A stretch of 64,000 nt of DNA, from positions 186,001 through 250,000 of the forward strand of contig VXCM01000926.1 of the NCBI GenBank assembly GCA_014773175.1, written 5' to 3'. The notes beneath the pieces are model-generated. The model made no database searches, was not told where the DNA came from, and was given only the letters and a program-made list of their open reading frames with translations. Each line of letters begins with the position of its first letter. Position 1 is the stretch's first letter. The DNA comes from Lucifuga dentata. Lineage: Eukaryota; Chordata; Actinopteri; Ophidiiformes; Bythitidae. The position numbers and the translations under genes were made by a program. This document shows, in pieces, positions 45,670-57,745 of this stretch.

Positions 45670-48600
45670 TGCTTCATCAATATCACCATTGATTAGCATT
45701 ATTCAGCCTTCACAATTAAGCTCTCGCAAGAAACAGACTTGTAAATTGAGTTCAAAGCTAAAGGTAATCAAGTATGCACTTTTTGTAAACACATCTGTAT
45801 ACACCCCATCATTAGTGAAGACAGGCGTGACATTTTATTATGCAACCATTACACTTCATTTTTCCTTCTTCATGGAAGGCAGGAAGTAAAAGCAATGGCT
45901 ACTGGATTGTGTAATCAATGATGATCACTTACACTGTGCCTACTGTACTTGCTGAGGAGAGCTCTACCTGTGATTCTGCTGGCATTTTAAAGTGACATGC
46001 AATTGAATGTTCCACAAAACACATCTTAACCAAAGCTTGCACAGGAAATTCCTCCACAGCATAGAAGTCTCCCAACAAGATACTTTGCATAAATACATGG
46101 AAATTCAGCAGAAAGGAGTGTGGGTCTGCTACAATGGAAATGGAAATAGGTGGAGTTTTGCCTGTATCTTTATAATAGTAAATTAGAATTAGCTGTTTGG
46201 TTAATTGTTTGCCTGATATGGGTAGAGGAGGCGGAGGAACAGAGAAGAAGGAGGAGAGAGCGCCTGATTCATGACAGGGAACTGCAAGTTTGAAGGGTGT
46301 CGACAGATAAGACTGCAAGGATAATTAACAGAAAAAGAGAGGGATGATTGGAGAAAGGAGAGAGATGGGAAAGGGAGGGAGAGAGACCTGCCAAGCTGAA
46401 TAAATGTCATAAAACTGTCCTAGGATCCTATAATGACTTCAAAAAGAAAGGAAAAATGGAGAGCTGGTGTGGAAGGAGGGAGATAAAGCCAGAAAGGGAA
46501 TATGAGCAAAAGCAAGAGAGAGGGCAATGATTAAGGGCATAATTCCATTTTATTACACAATGGTGCTTCAGCCAGTGATGCCAACTGGACAGGAGCAGTG
46601 CTGAATCCACGGACAATTAACTTTTACAAAACCCCCCAAAATGCAGGCTTTGATTCTTCTCAAGGTCAACAAACATCATGTGGAAGAAGATGCACATAAA
46701 GATTCCCATAGCAACAAGAGTCAGTTTGCTGTCAAGGGGAAGGAGGAGGCGACAGGTGGTTTGAATAGACAGACTTAAATAAACCCCGACACCCAAAGAG
46801 AAGGGAAAGGAAAACTGTCCTTACACCAGCAAGATCCCCACTAAGCCACAACAGCTTTTCCATATGATGATAAGAGAGTGAGTGAAACAAGTGGGTGAGG
46901 CATGGCAAGGACATACAAATGCAGACAGCGAGAAAAGAAATACAAAACAAAAGGATGGCCCTGAGCAGAGCCCTTATCAAACAAGGTCAGACACTTATAA
47001 AACAAAGACTAAAGAACATTGAAGTAGACTCCTTTCAATCTCATTACACCTTGTCATCCATCCACCTCCTTGTTTTCAGAGGCAACGCAGTGGAAAGTAG
47101 GGGGCCAACATTGATTCTTCAGTTAACCAGCAGAGCGCCTATTGTCTTTGGGCTGTATTCTGGTCTTTGACCCAGACCTGCTTAGTTCACAGAGACCCAT
47201 GGGATTGAGGAGTATGGCATCTGACCCTGCAGACAAAGGAGGGGGCTGCACATTCCACAGCCAAGGTCAAGAGAGCAGAGCTATTCGCTTCATCTTTGTC
47301 ATTCGGTTTGTTGGCCAGTCTTTAGTTCTCTTCCTCTATAAAGTGCAAGCGTTAGACAGTGTGACCTCAGACCTTTCATTACAAAACCTCTTTCTCTCTG
47401 TATGGGCATACATATAATCTGGAACCTTTCATTACCAGAAGCAGTCATTTTATCACTCTATATTCTGTTTCCCCTTTATCTCTGTCTCTCTTTCTCCATG
47501 GGGATGCAAGTCCTAGACATAACCTGAAAGCCTTCATTACCCAAAGCTCTGTTTCCTAAATCTCGCTTTTCCTCCTTTTGTTATTTTCCAGTGAGAATTC
47601 AAAATATCGCCTCTCTTCATTTCCTTCTCTTTTTCTCGTGTGGCTTCAAATCAATGCATCCTTCCTCTCCTCTCCTCTTCAATCACCTTTTTGTTTGTTT
47701 CCTACAATAGATCCCCCATGGGAGCCAATCATGTTTGGATGTTTGGGAACGTTTGGGATTCAGCAGCCAGGTCCTCACAGCAAACCAGATCTGGTTTGGG
47801 TTTCAGCTGTGCACAGACAAAGCTACAGATGGGTACATTTGGCCATAGATGCCAACAGCTAGCACAAGAACAAAAAAGGGCTGCATGTATTCCAGAATGG
47901 AATTTGTACAAAGTGGAAGTAAAGGGTGGGAATTCATGGTCTGGAGATTACATAGCAGAGCAAATCTCTTTTCTCTGATTCAAGTGAAAAGCTTGAAAAG
48001 CTCGTCGGTATTGTGTCTGAATGTGACTTTGCATGTTCGTGTTACTTTAAGTGGTGTGTGGTACAGTGCATTTTTATTCTGCGTCCTCAGATGTGTCCTT
48101 GTGCAGCAGCACGTGCTACATGTTTTTTATCTGACATGCATTGCAAACGCCAAGGCCATGTCTGAATAAACCCAGTCAGAAGGGTAGTAAATCTGGCATG
48201 TGTTCGAGGCAGGTGCAACAGTTGTCTCAGTCAACAACCAAGCTGAACAACATGTCACACTGAGAGACAGTTGGTTCAAACAGGTCATTAATGGTAGCAG
48301 GGCGGTCGTAGCTATTGGAGAGATATTTGGATAGATGGAAGGAAACAGATCCAAACTTGCGCATGTATCCTTCAACAGCCATATTCCCTGTTTAAAAAGA
48401 GCTTCAGCAAGACCGATCAAGTGATTAACTTGGTCACTGATCTCACAGAAATGCCAAGCAGATAATAACTGATAAAGTTCAGTCTCCTTCTAAAATGTGA
48501 TGTCATTTGAAAATGGCACCTAACGTAAGAAAAGTTATAAAAAAAACATGAAAACTACCTCTGTTCACTTAATCACAGTTCCTTGAAATATAATCTCATG

Positions 48601-49394
48601 TTCATGTATATACTGTGTTTCATCTATATGCACTATTTATACTCTAACTGTAAGATTGAATTCAAACAATGTGACAATGTAAATGAACTCCCATGTTAAC
48701 ATTAATTTGCATTAATTTTCAGAAGTCATTTAGGGGAAAATATAATACCTGCCTAGATATGACAGATTTTCACCGAACACATCTATCTGAGAGCAATACA
48801 CTAAATCTCTGCATCGCAATTATTTTCATAAATACATTAGCTAAATCTCTACGTTATGAATATGAAGAGTAGACAATGGATGTGATATATGGCCTAAAAA
48901 AAAGAAAATAAAAAAAGAGGAAAGGACTGAAAGTGTAGAGAGGAAAAATTGTGTCTTGTGGAGATTGGGGCTTCTGTCTGGAGAAAGGTCTGAGTGATGT
49001 GAAGTGATTTGGAAAATGTTGCAGCGTGTAAAGCCCTCATCTCCTGGACTTAAATTTATTCTCATCGGGTTCTCCCTCATTGACCACAGCATTACAGAGG
49101 AGTAATCTTTCCCGCCCGCTATACTGTTGTCTTGCTTCAATGCCCAGTTCTCTCTCTCTCTCCCTTCTTTTTCTTTTTTCCTTTCATTCTGTCTCTGCCT
49201 TTGCTTCTCTTTCAAACTATGTAGTTTTCTTTTTGTCCTTTACTTCTTTTATTCTTATTTTGATTGTATTTATTTTTTGTTGTTACACTCTTATTTCAAA
49301 GGCTCTTTTCAGCCTAACATATGAAAATGGTTTTACAATAGAGCCAAGTCTCAGTACAATCGAGAATGTTTCTCTCTATACTCGGGAGATCATT

Positions 49395-49431
49395 TCAGCA
49401 AGATACTATAGAGTCTACAGTATCTTGCTGA
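49395..49431. repeat. Perfect hairpin, 13-bp arms, 11-nt loop
   Basis: TCAGCAAGATACT at 49395-49407 is exactly complementary to AGTATCTTGCTGA at 49419-49431. Confidence 0.95.
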
Positions 49432-49447
49432 TTCTGCATAATACCAT

Positions 49448-49485
49448 TACTACTACTACTACTACTACTACTAGTAGTAGTAGTA
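49448..49485. repeat. (TAC)n(TAG)n self-complementary triplet array
   Basis: A run of TAC units turns into TAG units at the central CTAG (49471-49474), giving 13-bp perfect arms (49460-49472 and 49473-49485) with no loop. Confidence 0.95.
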
Positions 49486-49613
49486 TTAATATTGTATAAT
49501 TAGCAACCATCTAATTAAAAGCAAACGTAACATGGTGAATTTGCTGGATTTCCAGTAAAGAATATCAACTCAGCACAGTCTATAGGATATTGTCATAAAA
49601 GCTTAGAAATATA

Positions 49614-49632
49614 GCTAGGAGTAAGTCCTAGC
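49614..49632. repeat. Short hairpin, 7-bp arms
   Basis: GCTAGGA (49614-49620) and TCCTAGC (49626-49632) are separated by GTAAG. Confidence 0.8.
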
Positions 49633-49717
49633 GAGGAGTAACGGTTTAGAAGTCGTCAGTAATCATCATTTGATCCTTTGACAGCAATTCCATCAAGTGG
49701 AGATAAAATAGGTGGCA

Positions 49718-49763
49718 AGGAGGTTAAGTGCAATTTTGGTCCAGTGATTGCACTTAACCTCCT
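49718..49763. repeat. Perfect hairpin, 17-bp arms, 12-nt loop
   Basis: AGGAGGTTAAGTGCAAT (49718-49734) is exactly complementary to ATTGCACTTAACCTCCT (49747-49763). This is the strongest non-microsatellite hairpin I found. Confidence 0.97.
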
Positions 49764-51127
49764 GACATGTTACATCCTGGATGAGTGAGATAAACCTTCA
49801 CACATACTAAAATATCTGTGATATGTACTGTATGACTGTCTGTTTTTGGCCCTTATGAGCAATCTAGCAACCACACTGTTAACAAGTTGTAGTTGTACAT
49901 AAAAAGGAGGGTACAATACTGTGGCACAATTGTCTAACATCTTTAAAGTCCCCAATGTTGTATGTCAGTATTTGTCAAATTTAGACAAAAAAAAAAAAAA
50001 AAAAAAAGATAATTTGGCCTTTATGTATTTATCTGAAGTGGACTAGTGAAGTACTTGGTACTTGGTTGGAGCTCCTGCCCCTCAAAATGTCTGCACCTCC
50101 CTGGTGCTCACATATTAGCTGCGGTAAGTGACTTGTGCTTTGCTTGTGTGCTAGCTACACACCCGAGGCTCTGCACATTACTCAGTACAAGTAGCAGAGT
50201 GCTGATGACGAACCAGAGCGACACATAATCAAAAAGTGCCTTTAGCTTTGGATTTAGCAAAACTGACAGTTCAGATATGAGCATGCCATTTTACAAAACT
50301 GATAACCCGAATACATTTTGTCAAAGTCATCTTTCAGCCTAAATCACTGTACAGTTTTACATTGTCTTGTACAATTCATTCAACATTGCTCTAAAGAGCA
50401 ACTTAATCCCGCTGTTTTAGGTCAAAGGTGAATATGGCTGAATTCTGAGCACAGTGGCAAAGCTAACCTAAGGTATCTCCAGTTTGCTGCTTTAAATAAT
50501 TCTTTTAGAACCACAGTGGCCTTGTTCTGATTAGTATGTTGTTTTAAGCATCACCTTGTAATACACACAGAAATGTAAGTCACATTTGGGGCCTATGTGT
50601 AATATCTTGTGGATCTGAACTAATGAAATTCTGGTAATGAACACAATTACCAGCCAGAGATCTTCTATGTACGCACAAAGAAAACCTACAAGCTACCTGC
50701 CCAGAGAAAGCTGTACTTAACCAGAAACCAGTTACCTGTCACAACCATTTGTAAATGTAATTGCACGAAAAACACAAATACTGTATAGTTACATCAAGCT
50801 CTGCACCAGCTTTTTACAAATGTCTGCAATTTGGGGATATAACCATCCAAAACAGTCCTTCCTTTACTGGGTGTCATTACTTTTGCCAACTTCCTGTCTC
50901 GTTTTATCTCTTTTTCTTTCTCAAAACACCAACCCCCACCCAAACCCTGCCTCATTTTCTCCACTCACCCTCTTCATCCCTCTCTTTCTCCAAATCCCCC
51001 TATATCCCAGGTAGGTAAGTAGAGCTCTGCTGTGGGCTTAATGAGCTGAAGAAGGGGCCCTGCTGGAGAAGACCAGCGTGATCATTGCTACCTCTGTTCC
51101 CATTTAGGCCCAGGTTTCACTTCACAG

Positions 51128-51129
<2 letters not shown>

Positions 51130-51177
<48 letters not shown>
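51130..51177. repeat. (AG)n microsatellite
   Basis: An uninterrupted run of about 47 bases. Confidence 0.95.
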
Positions 51178-51179
<2 letters not shown>

Positions 51180-51414
51180 AGGGGAGGAAGGGGCTGAGAA
51201 CGGACATTCTGATGCAAAAGAAAAAAAGTGAGTGCTAGGCAGTGTGGCTGTGGAGAGAAAATGGGAGGAGAGTGAGTGAAGTTAACAATGGCAAAGTAAT
51301 ATCCACCTGCTGTATTGCTTATCTTCTTTTTTTCTCTCTCTTCTTACCTTCTCTTGTGTCCTCCTTCATCACACACAATTTCATCATAATTCATCCCCAT
51401 CTCTGTTTCAGCTG

Positions 51415-51450
51415 CCCCTCCCACCCCCACCCCCNACCCCCACCCCCACC
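51415..51450 (-). repeat. C5 tracts; G-quadruplex potential on the minus strand
   Basis: C-runs of 3, 5, 5, 5, 5 and 2 are separated by single A, with N at 51435. The 12-mer ACCCCCACCCCC is duplicated exactly on both sides of the N, so the real tract may be shorter. Even then four G-runs would remain on the minus strand. Confidence 0.75.
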
Positions 51451-52560
51451 ACAGCACCTCTATTTTCTTCCGTGCCTCTTCAGGATTGGACAAGCTTCAT
51501 TACCCCCTCTTTGATGTATTTCTTTCTTTCCTTTTTTCAGGTTTAACAGACCCACTCTCCTCACCCCTCCATTTTCCCCAGATAGGTTCATCTCCCAGGT
51601 ACAGCAGATAATACCTCCAGAAAGTCCATGTTACTTTGAGAACTGTGGTGTATGTTTTTTTTGTTTTTTTTTTTTATCATATTGTTGTATTGTTTTTCAT
51701 ATTTCTTGTTGTTGTGTGACGTTATTTGCAGATGGAATGGCATAATTTTATCCATGCATTCACATTAACATACTTTTCTGTTATCCTACCCTGTTCCAGC
51801 ACATATGGCTGACTACCTGGTAAGATACTGTATGTGCAGACAGAGGTGGAACACTCAAAAATGTACTCTAGTACAGTAGTAATGAACAGTAAGAAAGTGC
51901 TATGTGAAAATAACTACTTGAGATGTGAATAATTTAACCCTCTAAAGTCAAATATATTACAGCCAATAGTTTTCCAATAATTTCTGTGAATAGTATATGT
52001 AAGTCATATAAAAATTTGAAGAAATCTGAAGAAATGTGGGATTCTAATCATCCAAGGAAGCCTCGATCTCTGAATTTTTTTGGGGGGGGAAACAGAGTAT
52101 AAAAAAATACAAAAATGGTAGACTATAAAGAGGCAATTAAAGTATTTCTGTACAAAATTGCTCTGTAGTGAGATAAATATAATTTGCAGAAAGTATTTTG
52201 AGGTAAAATCTGTATCCTGAAACACTGAAATACACTTTAAATATAACTTAGTCAAGTATCTGTATCCTAATAATACTGACTCCAAACTTTGAAGAGATTT
52301 CAGTAAAAAGCTGATGGAGTGACACCTGTCACAGATGGTAAAAACTGATTTGAGGATGTGAACATGCAAGTAAATCAAATTGCTTCATCAAAAAAAAAAA
52401 CAAAAAAAAAAAAAAANAAAAAAAAAAAAAACAATGATTTTTGGACTTTAAATTGGTAAAGTGGCCTGTCAGTTACAAATCAAGCCCCGCTTATCCCTTT
52501 CATTTAATTTTATTCATATACAAAATGACTCATTTAGTGTTTACTCCTGTTGCTCACTCT

Positions 52561-52725
52561 GCATGTTTACATGCACGCTATACTGCAATTATTTGGACTA
52601 CGATTAAGGACATAATATGATTGATCTATTTATCTAATTAAGCTGTATTTCATAATGTGTGAAACTATTGATTTATTATCTGAATCCAAACATATTGACA
52701 GTTTTAATGTGCATGTAAATGCTCT
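52561..52725. mobile_element. Small inverted-repeat element (TTTACATGCAC ends)
   Basis: GCATGTTTACATGCAC at the left and GTGCATGTAAATGC at the right are inverted repeats about 130 bp apart. The interior is AT-rich with TAATTA words and no coding content. It resembles small TIR elements common in fish. Class not assigned. Confidence 0.5.
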
Positions 52726-53094
52726 ATTAGCAGTATCACTTGGTATTATGATAGAAAGCAGGACTAACAGAACATTTTAGTATGATTTATGTGTGAAATG
52801 TGAAAACTGTAAGCAGAAACTCTACAGATGGTCGTTTGTGCTGTCAGTCAGCTCGGTGTCAGCATGTTGCTCTGATGTGCATCTGTCAGACAGTGTTTCA
52901 CCCACCACAGCGCCACAGTCTGATACAGTGAGCTGGCAGCATGTTTAAAAGTGCTAATTCAACTGAGGAAGGTGAAACAGAAACAAATAAAAATGAAGCC
53001 AGAGATACTTTTCCTGTCTGAAAACCATGTCCACACAAAGCCAAATCATTTTTTCTTCTCAGTTTTCCTCGCATAGATTTTGAGGGCCAATTTA
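52726..53094. other. Unique DNA
   Basis: No gene or repeat is recognised here. Confidence 0.35.
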
Positions 53095-53510
53095 TACTTG
53101 GCGGTAACGCTGCACGTGTATGCTTATCCGGCATTTATTTGTGCACGTCATCAAAAAATAATGCTGTTCCTTAGCAAAATGCAATACTACTAAAATCATG
53201 TGTACAACAATGTCAGCTTTTATCAAGTGATATCGGTACTTGATAAAAGTCATCAGCAGCCCATAAAAACGGCTGAAAGTTTCAAGGAAAACCTGAGTAT
53301 TGCAGGATATAATTCATGACCTCACCTTGGATCTCTGTTATTCTGTCGCTCCCACTGTTTCTTTTGCCTTCATATCATAAGTAAACTGTTGAGCTCTTCG
53401 ACTGTCGCCATCTTTATTTACACTGCTGAGCCAAATCAAAAGTAGTTTGTGGTGCAGCGTTGCCCAGAGATCGTTTATGTTTCAGCTCTCACATCGCCAC
53501 CTTTTTTGAA
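53095..53510 (-). mobile_element. Harbinger-like DNA transposon fragment
   Basis: It begins with the terminus GGCCAATTTATACTTGGCGG, the same 15-base end seen at 3318. From 53225 to 53510 it aligns with the flanks at 37290-37865. On the minus strand, starting at about 53413, it reads MATVEELNSLLM, then a stop, then RQKKQWERQNNR, parallel to MATIEEIGILRMLQRQ at 37762. The frame is broken. A matching right end is not seen. PIF/Harbinger assignment is inference from the basic RQ-rich N-terminus. Confidence 0.5.
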
Positions 53511-54664
53511 GTTCCCATGTGTTCCTTGTGGCCATTTCTAGAACCAAACCTGTTCTGATACATTAAAGGTGTGTGTGTGTATATATATATATATATCATA
53601 TTAAATTCAACATCAGTATTTTGCAAAAAAAAACAAAAAAAAACAAAACAAGCTCAACCACTGTTTTACTGTTTTTACTGTTTCCCCCTTTTTTCTTTTT
53701 CTTTTTTTTGCAAAATTTGGATACCCATTTCCAACACTCTTGCAGTCCTTGTCACTATTTGGCCACTGTCTGCCAAATCATAGTCATCACCAGGTTCTTT
53801 TAATCCCCCCAGGTATTCTTAATAATGTTGATTTTATTGGCATGTATAGTAAAATGCAGGTACACAAATACACCATTTTATCCAAGTCCCAATATATACA
53901 AATATCAATACAACAATCTCACTTGTATATCGACAACTGAATGCTATGCAAGTACAAACTTGTGTAAATACTTTGGAGACAAAGTGTGAAAATGTTCAAC
54001 TCAAGTCATATCAGGTTTGTTTGTTCCATCACAAAAGCAAGTTTCAAATCACTTCAGTGATAATGAGCTACCCAGATCTAATCTTGATCAACAATCACTT
54101 ACAATATAAAATGATGCAAATGATACACTGTCCAACNAAAAAAAAAAAAAAAAAAAACAGAATCACAAGATGGAATATATCACTACTTAGCTAAGCCAAA
54201 AATATCTGGTGCCCACTTTAGATAATGGGGAAAATATACAGATTTATGTACTAACACAACAACAATTAGAGCTTTGTTTTCCTTATCATATTTAGTATCA
54301 TTCATTTTGAAAGGAGACGGCCAGGGGCCTTAATAAGTTCGATTTTATAAGTTCATTGTGCTCTGCGAGATGGGTATAATGACATCATAAACTGTGCCAG
54401 ACTAAGATTGATGCATGTCAGACTATGAGATGAAGACCTAGTGAATTTTAGCACTATGACAAGCAGGGAAAAATATTCTAGCAGAAATTAGATTTTGATC
54501 CAAAATTCTGACACCGTCACAGTCAGGCTGACTTTGGTTGCAAGAGAGCTAAACCGATGCTTCTCACTCACCACAGCTTTGTATTGATGACCAAAGATTT
54601 CATCGCAAATGTCTTTTGATTCTGAACTTTTTAAGTGACATTCCAAAACTGCAGAGTCTGGAGG
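53511..54664. other. Unique DNA, no gene
   Basis: (GT)n(AT)n at about 53568-53597, A-rich and T-rich stretches, and N at 54137 next to poly-A. Nothing else recognisable. Confidence 0.45.
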
Positions 54665-55371
54665 AGCCTGAAAGGACCCAACCGATGGTTTTGCATGTAT
54701 GAACCCAATATATACATTCACATCACGTTGCAGACAACCATCTCTTAAAACTTTCTTACTTACTACTGGAGTTTTAAATATTAGAATTGTTTATCCTACT
54801 TTCTAGGCTGCCTATTGTTTCAATTCATGCCAGTACACTACTAAAATCAACATATAGAGACTTGGAACATGCCTGAGATAAATAACCCATCACAGAGAAC
54901 ACAACATCTATTACATTTTTTTTTTTTTTTTTCCCGAAGTAACTTTAACTGGTCCAACACAGAGCTCTTATATATACATACATACATATATATATATATA
55001 TCAGATATGATGTTTTCAGTTCTTCATTACAGCACTTGAATGTATCACTAAGAAGCATTTTCAGATCACTCCATGCTTTTTATTGCACTTTAACACTAAA
55101 ATTACCTCACTTCAGAAAAAAAAAAAAACAAAAAAAAAAAANTGGATTACCTATCCCAAGAACGTTTCAAGTATCAACAAGTTGATTTTAACAGCATACC
55201 AGAATGAAATGAAATAATGAATAAACTGAACGGAATGGTCTGGAAGGTAGGAAAAAAAAAATCACCGTTCCAGTAGTGTGCTTTGGGAAATGATTGTCAG
55301 TAATGTCATGTGTATGAAAACTGAATATATTAGGTTCAAAATGCAAAATGGCCATTATGGTCCTTTGAGGC
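54665..55371. mobile_element. MITE family copy E, palindromic arrangement
   Basis: The left half (54665 to about 54963) is the right half of the family in reverse complement: CCTGAAAGGACCCAACCGA, TTTTGCATGTATGAACCC, then AACTGGTCCAACACAGAGCT. The right half (about 55143-55371) is the same right half in forward orientation: TGGATTACCTATC, GGTCTGGAAGGTAGG, then TGGTCCTTTGAGGC. The middle is AT-rich and unrelated to the family, with (AT)n at 54970-55001 and a single N at 55142. Either this is a fold-back derivative or two contigs were joined. Confidence 0.65.
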
Positions 55372-55661
55372 AAATATCTCACCCCTTAGAGGAGAATAAC
55401 TTCACAGACTGCAGATTCTGCAATTTATATCCTTGCAGCAAGGAAATTGTGAGATTATGTACAGTACACTGTGGGTGTGCTGGCACACATGTTGCATGTA
55501 CATGTATTTGTTTCCCCATAGCAGAGACACATAGACAACAACAACAAAAATCTTCTTAGAAATGCCTTAGATGACAGTTTAATTACACCCTCTTCTCAGC
55601 ACACTCTTCTTCATACCTCCAACAATATGTACTGGAATGATTGTAGAGCAATCGGCAACAG

Positions 55662-55662
<1 letters not shown>

Positions 55663-55709
<47 letters not shown>
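55663..55709. repeat. (ATT)15 microsatellite
   Basis: An uninterrupted triplet run. Confidence 0.95.
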
Positions 55710-55710
<1 letters not shown>

Positions 55711-56093
55711 ATTTTACCACAGTTTGACAGCTATGGAATTTTGTAAATTAACAAAACATAAAAATTTTGGAGTGGAGCATTTATGGAAGTGTCAGGCCAA
55801 TTATCCAATCAGTTAATGTTTGTGCCAATTTCTACCACTCTCGTGACAAGAATGTTGCAATAGACAGACAGAATGTCTTAGTCAGTCAGAGTCCTATAGA
55901 TTCAGGAAGGGAAGGGTGGGGTAAAAGTTTGTGGATGGTTCAGTCAATTTTCATACCTATGGACGCCTGGCTGGTTGCTGCGGAAAGAGGACATGACTAT
56001 TGCTTGGTCGGGTTTGTAAATTTGCAAAAACTTAGCAAGACAGAACCTTACATCTGAGCATTTGAAAGAGGCTGTTTACCCCTCCAAATAGCC

Positions 56094-56129
<36 letters not shown>

Positions 56130-57648
56130 CATGTAATAAAGAGCAAGAATCAATGGATCACTTTTACTGTCAAATTACAGGCTGAAGATGGTGATGGTGA
56201 AATAAAGTGAAGAAATTCCTAGTAACAATATGAAATTGTTTTAAATCTGTAGCCTGGCTAAAGAAACATTTCACATTTCCTGTGTACCCTGTCATCCAGC
56301 AACATGTCAGTCACCTTAATTTCGTCTAAGGCATCTTACGCATAATCAGTGGTAAATTTGCACTGTAGTAGGTGACATGCACTTCTCTCATCATGCTGCC
56401 TACATGATGGCGGTGCTGTTTTGCACAACACAAGAAGCAGACAACTGAGAAAAAACCAAGAGCAACACACATCATCAAGAAGGGGTGTTTGAAAAGTATG
56501 GACATTAAAAAAAAAAAAAAAAAAAAAAAAAATAAAATCCTTTACAAACCCGATAGCCGTGTCTGACTGGCATTTTACCATGCTATCATGTTTTGCACAA
56601 GATCATGGTACAATTATAAATGTGTTGTAATATTTAGGAAATTGCTCTACACCACTAATGACCTTCTTCATCATTGTCTTGTTGTTTCTGGTTACATCAC
56701 AAACACCTCATTGACTATGTGTCTATGTGTCTGAAAGGTCACCGGCAGATTTTGGTTGAAATTTGAGTGCAGAGGCAAAGCAGAGCATCCAAGCACTATT
56801 TGATGCTCAAGTCGCACGGCAGCAAAGTTGGGGTTCATACAAAAGAACGATCTAGCCAGCGCAGTGGAGTTTAACCACTGATCATGTATAAGTGGCCTTA
56901 AAGCCTGCACAGATCCCCACATGTTCAGCCAGTAATCTAATCTACCTTAAACTGCTTAAAGTAGGTTAGTTTCCTTCTGTACGCAGTATTATCTAGGTTC
57001 CATCTTGAAGAGTCCACTCAATAGGGCAAATAATGAATGGCACCTGAATCGCTTCATGCTATCCAATGCAAAATGTGTCAAACTCAAAAGAAAAAAAAAA
57101 AAAAAANAAAAAAAAAAAAAAAAGGCAGTAGATGTGGATTAAAACTGTGTCATTGGTAAATTGCTAGCTTGGTGCCCAGTGTCATCCAAAATCACATGTA
57201 CCGTTGTTAGAAGCTTCCAACATGCATAAATGTCAGATGAAATGTATCTGGTTTGAAATGCTCAATCATTGTAATCTGTGTTTTGTTTTGCATATTGCCA
57301 GAGCAACATCCATACAACAATTTCCACAACAATAATAGATTTGGTAATTAATATTTAGAAAATAAAGAGGATGTCATTGCTAGTCCTTTAGTATCACTGA
57401 TTATTTCAATGTGATTCAAAGGGACTGGCAGGGGATTCATCAAGGGATCAGTTCCAGAAATAACATCAGTCACTTATCATCAAGTAGCATTCATGTCAGA
57501 TGTTTCCTGATGAAACTGGTTTTATATAATTAGGTTTAAGGTTTTGGTTAAACAAGGGGAAGACAAACAAGAAGATAAACAAGGCCAAGACAACATACAA
57601 CTCAGAGCTGATACCAAATTATTAAAAAGAATATATTTATTTATATAT

Positions 57649-57745
57649 CTATATATATATACGTACACATATACATATCTATCTATATATGCGTATATAC
57701 ATATCTATCTATATATGCGTATATATATATATACACACACACTTA
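57649..57745. repeat. AT-rich compound repeat with a 26-bp tandem unit
   Basis: The unit CATATCTATCTATATATGCG plus TATATA occurs twice with a 26-base period (from 57674 and 57700), flanked by (TA)n and followed by (CA)n. Confidence 0.85.

Larger units (their letters stand above)
44814..49390. other. Unique DNA, no gene
   Basis: Poly-A split by N at 44948; a copy of the 19.8-kb repeat at 45131-45270; a fish repeat word at 45641-45669. Positions 46200-46530 are purine-rich on the + strand and 47380-47720 pyrimidine-rich. Open frames here have no recognisable domains. Confidence 0.45.
49764..52560. other. Unique DNA with simple repeats, no gene
   Basis: (AG)n at 51130-51177, a C-rich block at 51415-51450 with N at 51435, pyrimidine-rich stretches at 50880-51010 and 51320-51600, and A-rich sequence with N at 52417. 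A pyrimidine tract plus AG at about 51540 and CAG/GTACAG at about 51600 mimic a small exon, but nothing supports it. Confidence 0.45.

Noticed and set aside
51541..51598. Exon-like segment between a pyrimidine tract plus AG and CAG/GTACAG
   Set aside because: The whole area is pyrimidine-rich, so acceptor-like tracts are expected. The enclosed 58 bases have no supported frame or neighbouring exon.
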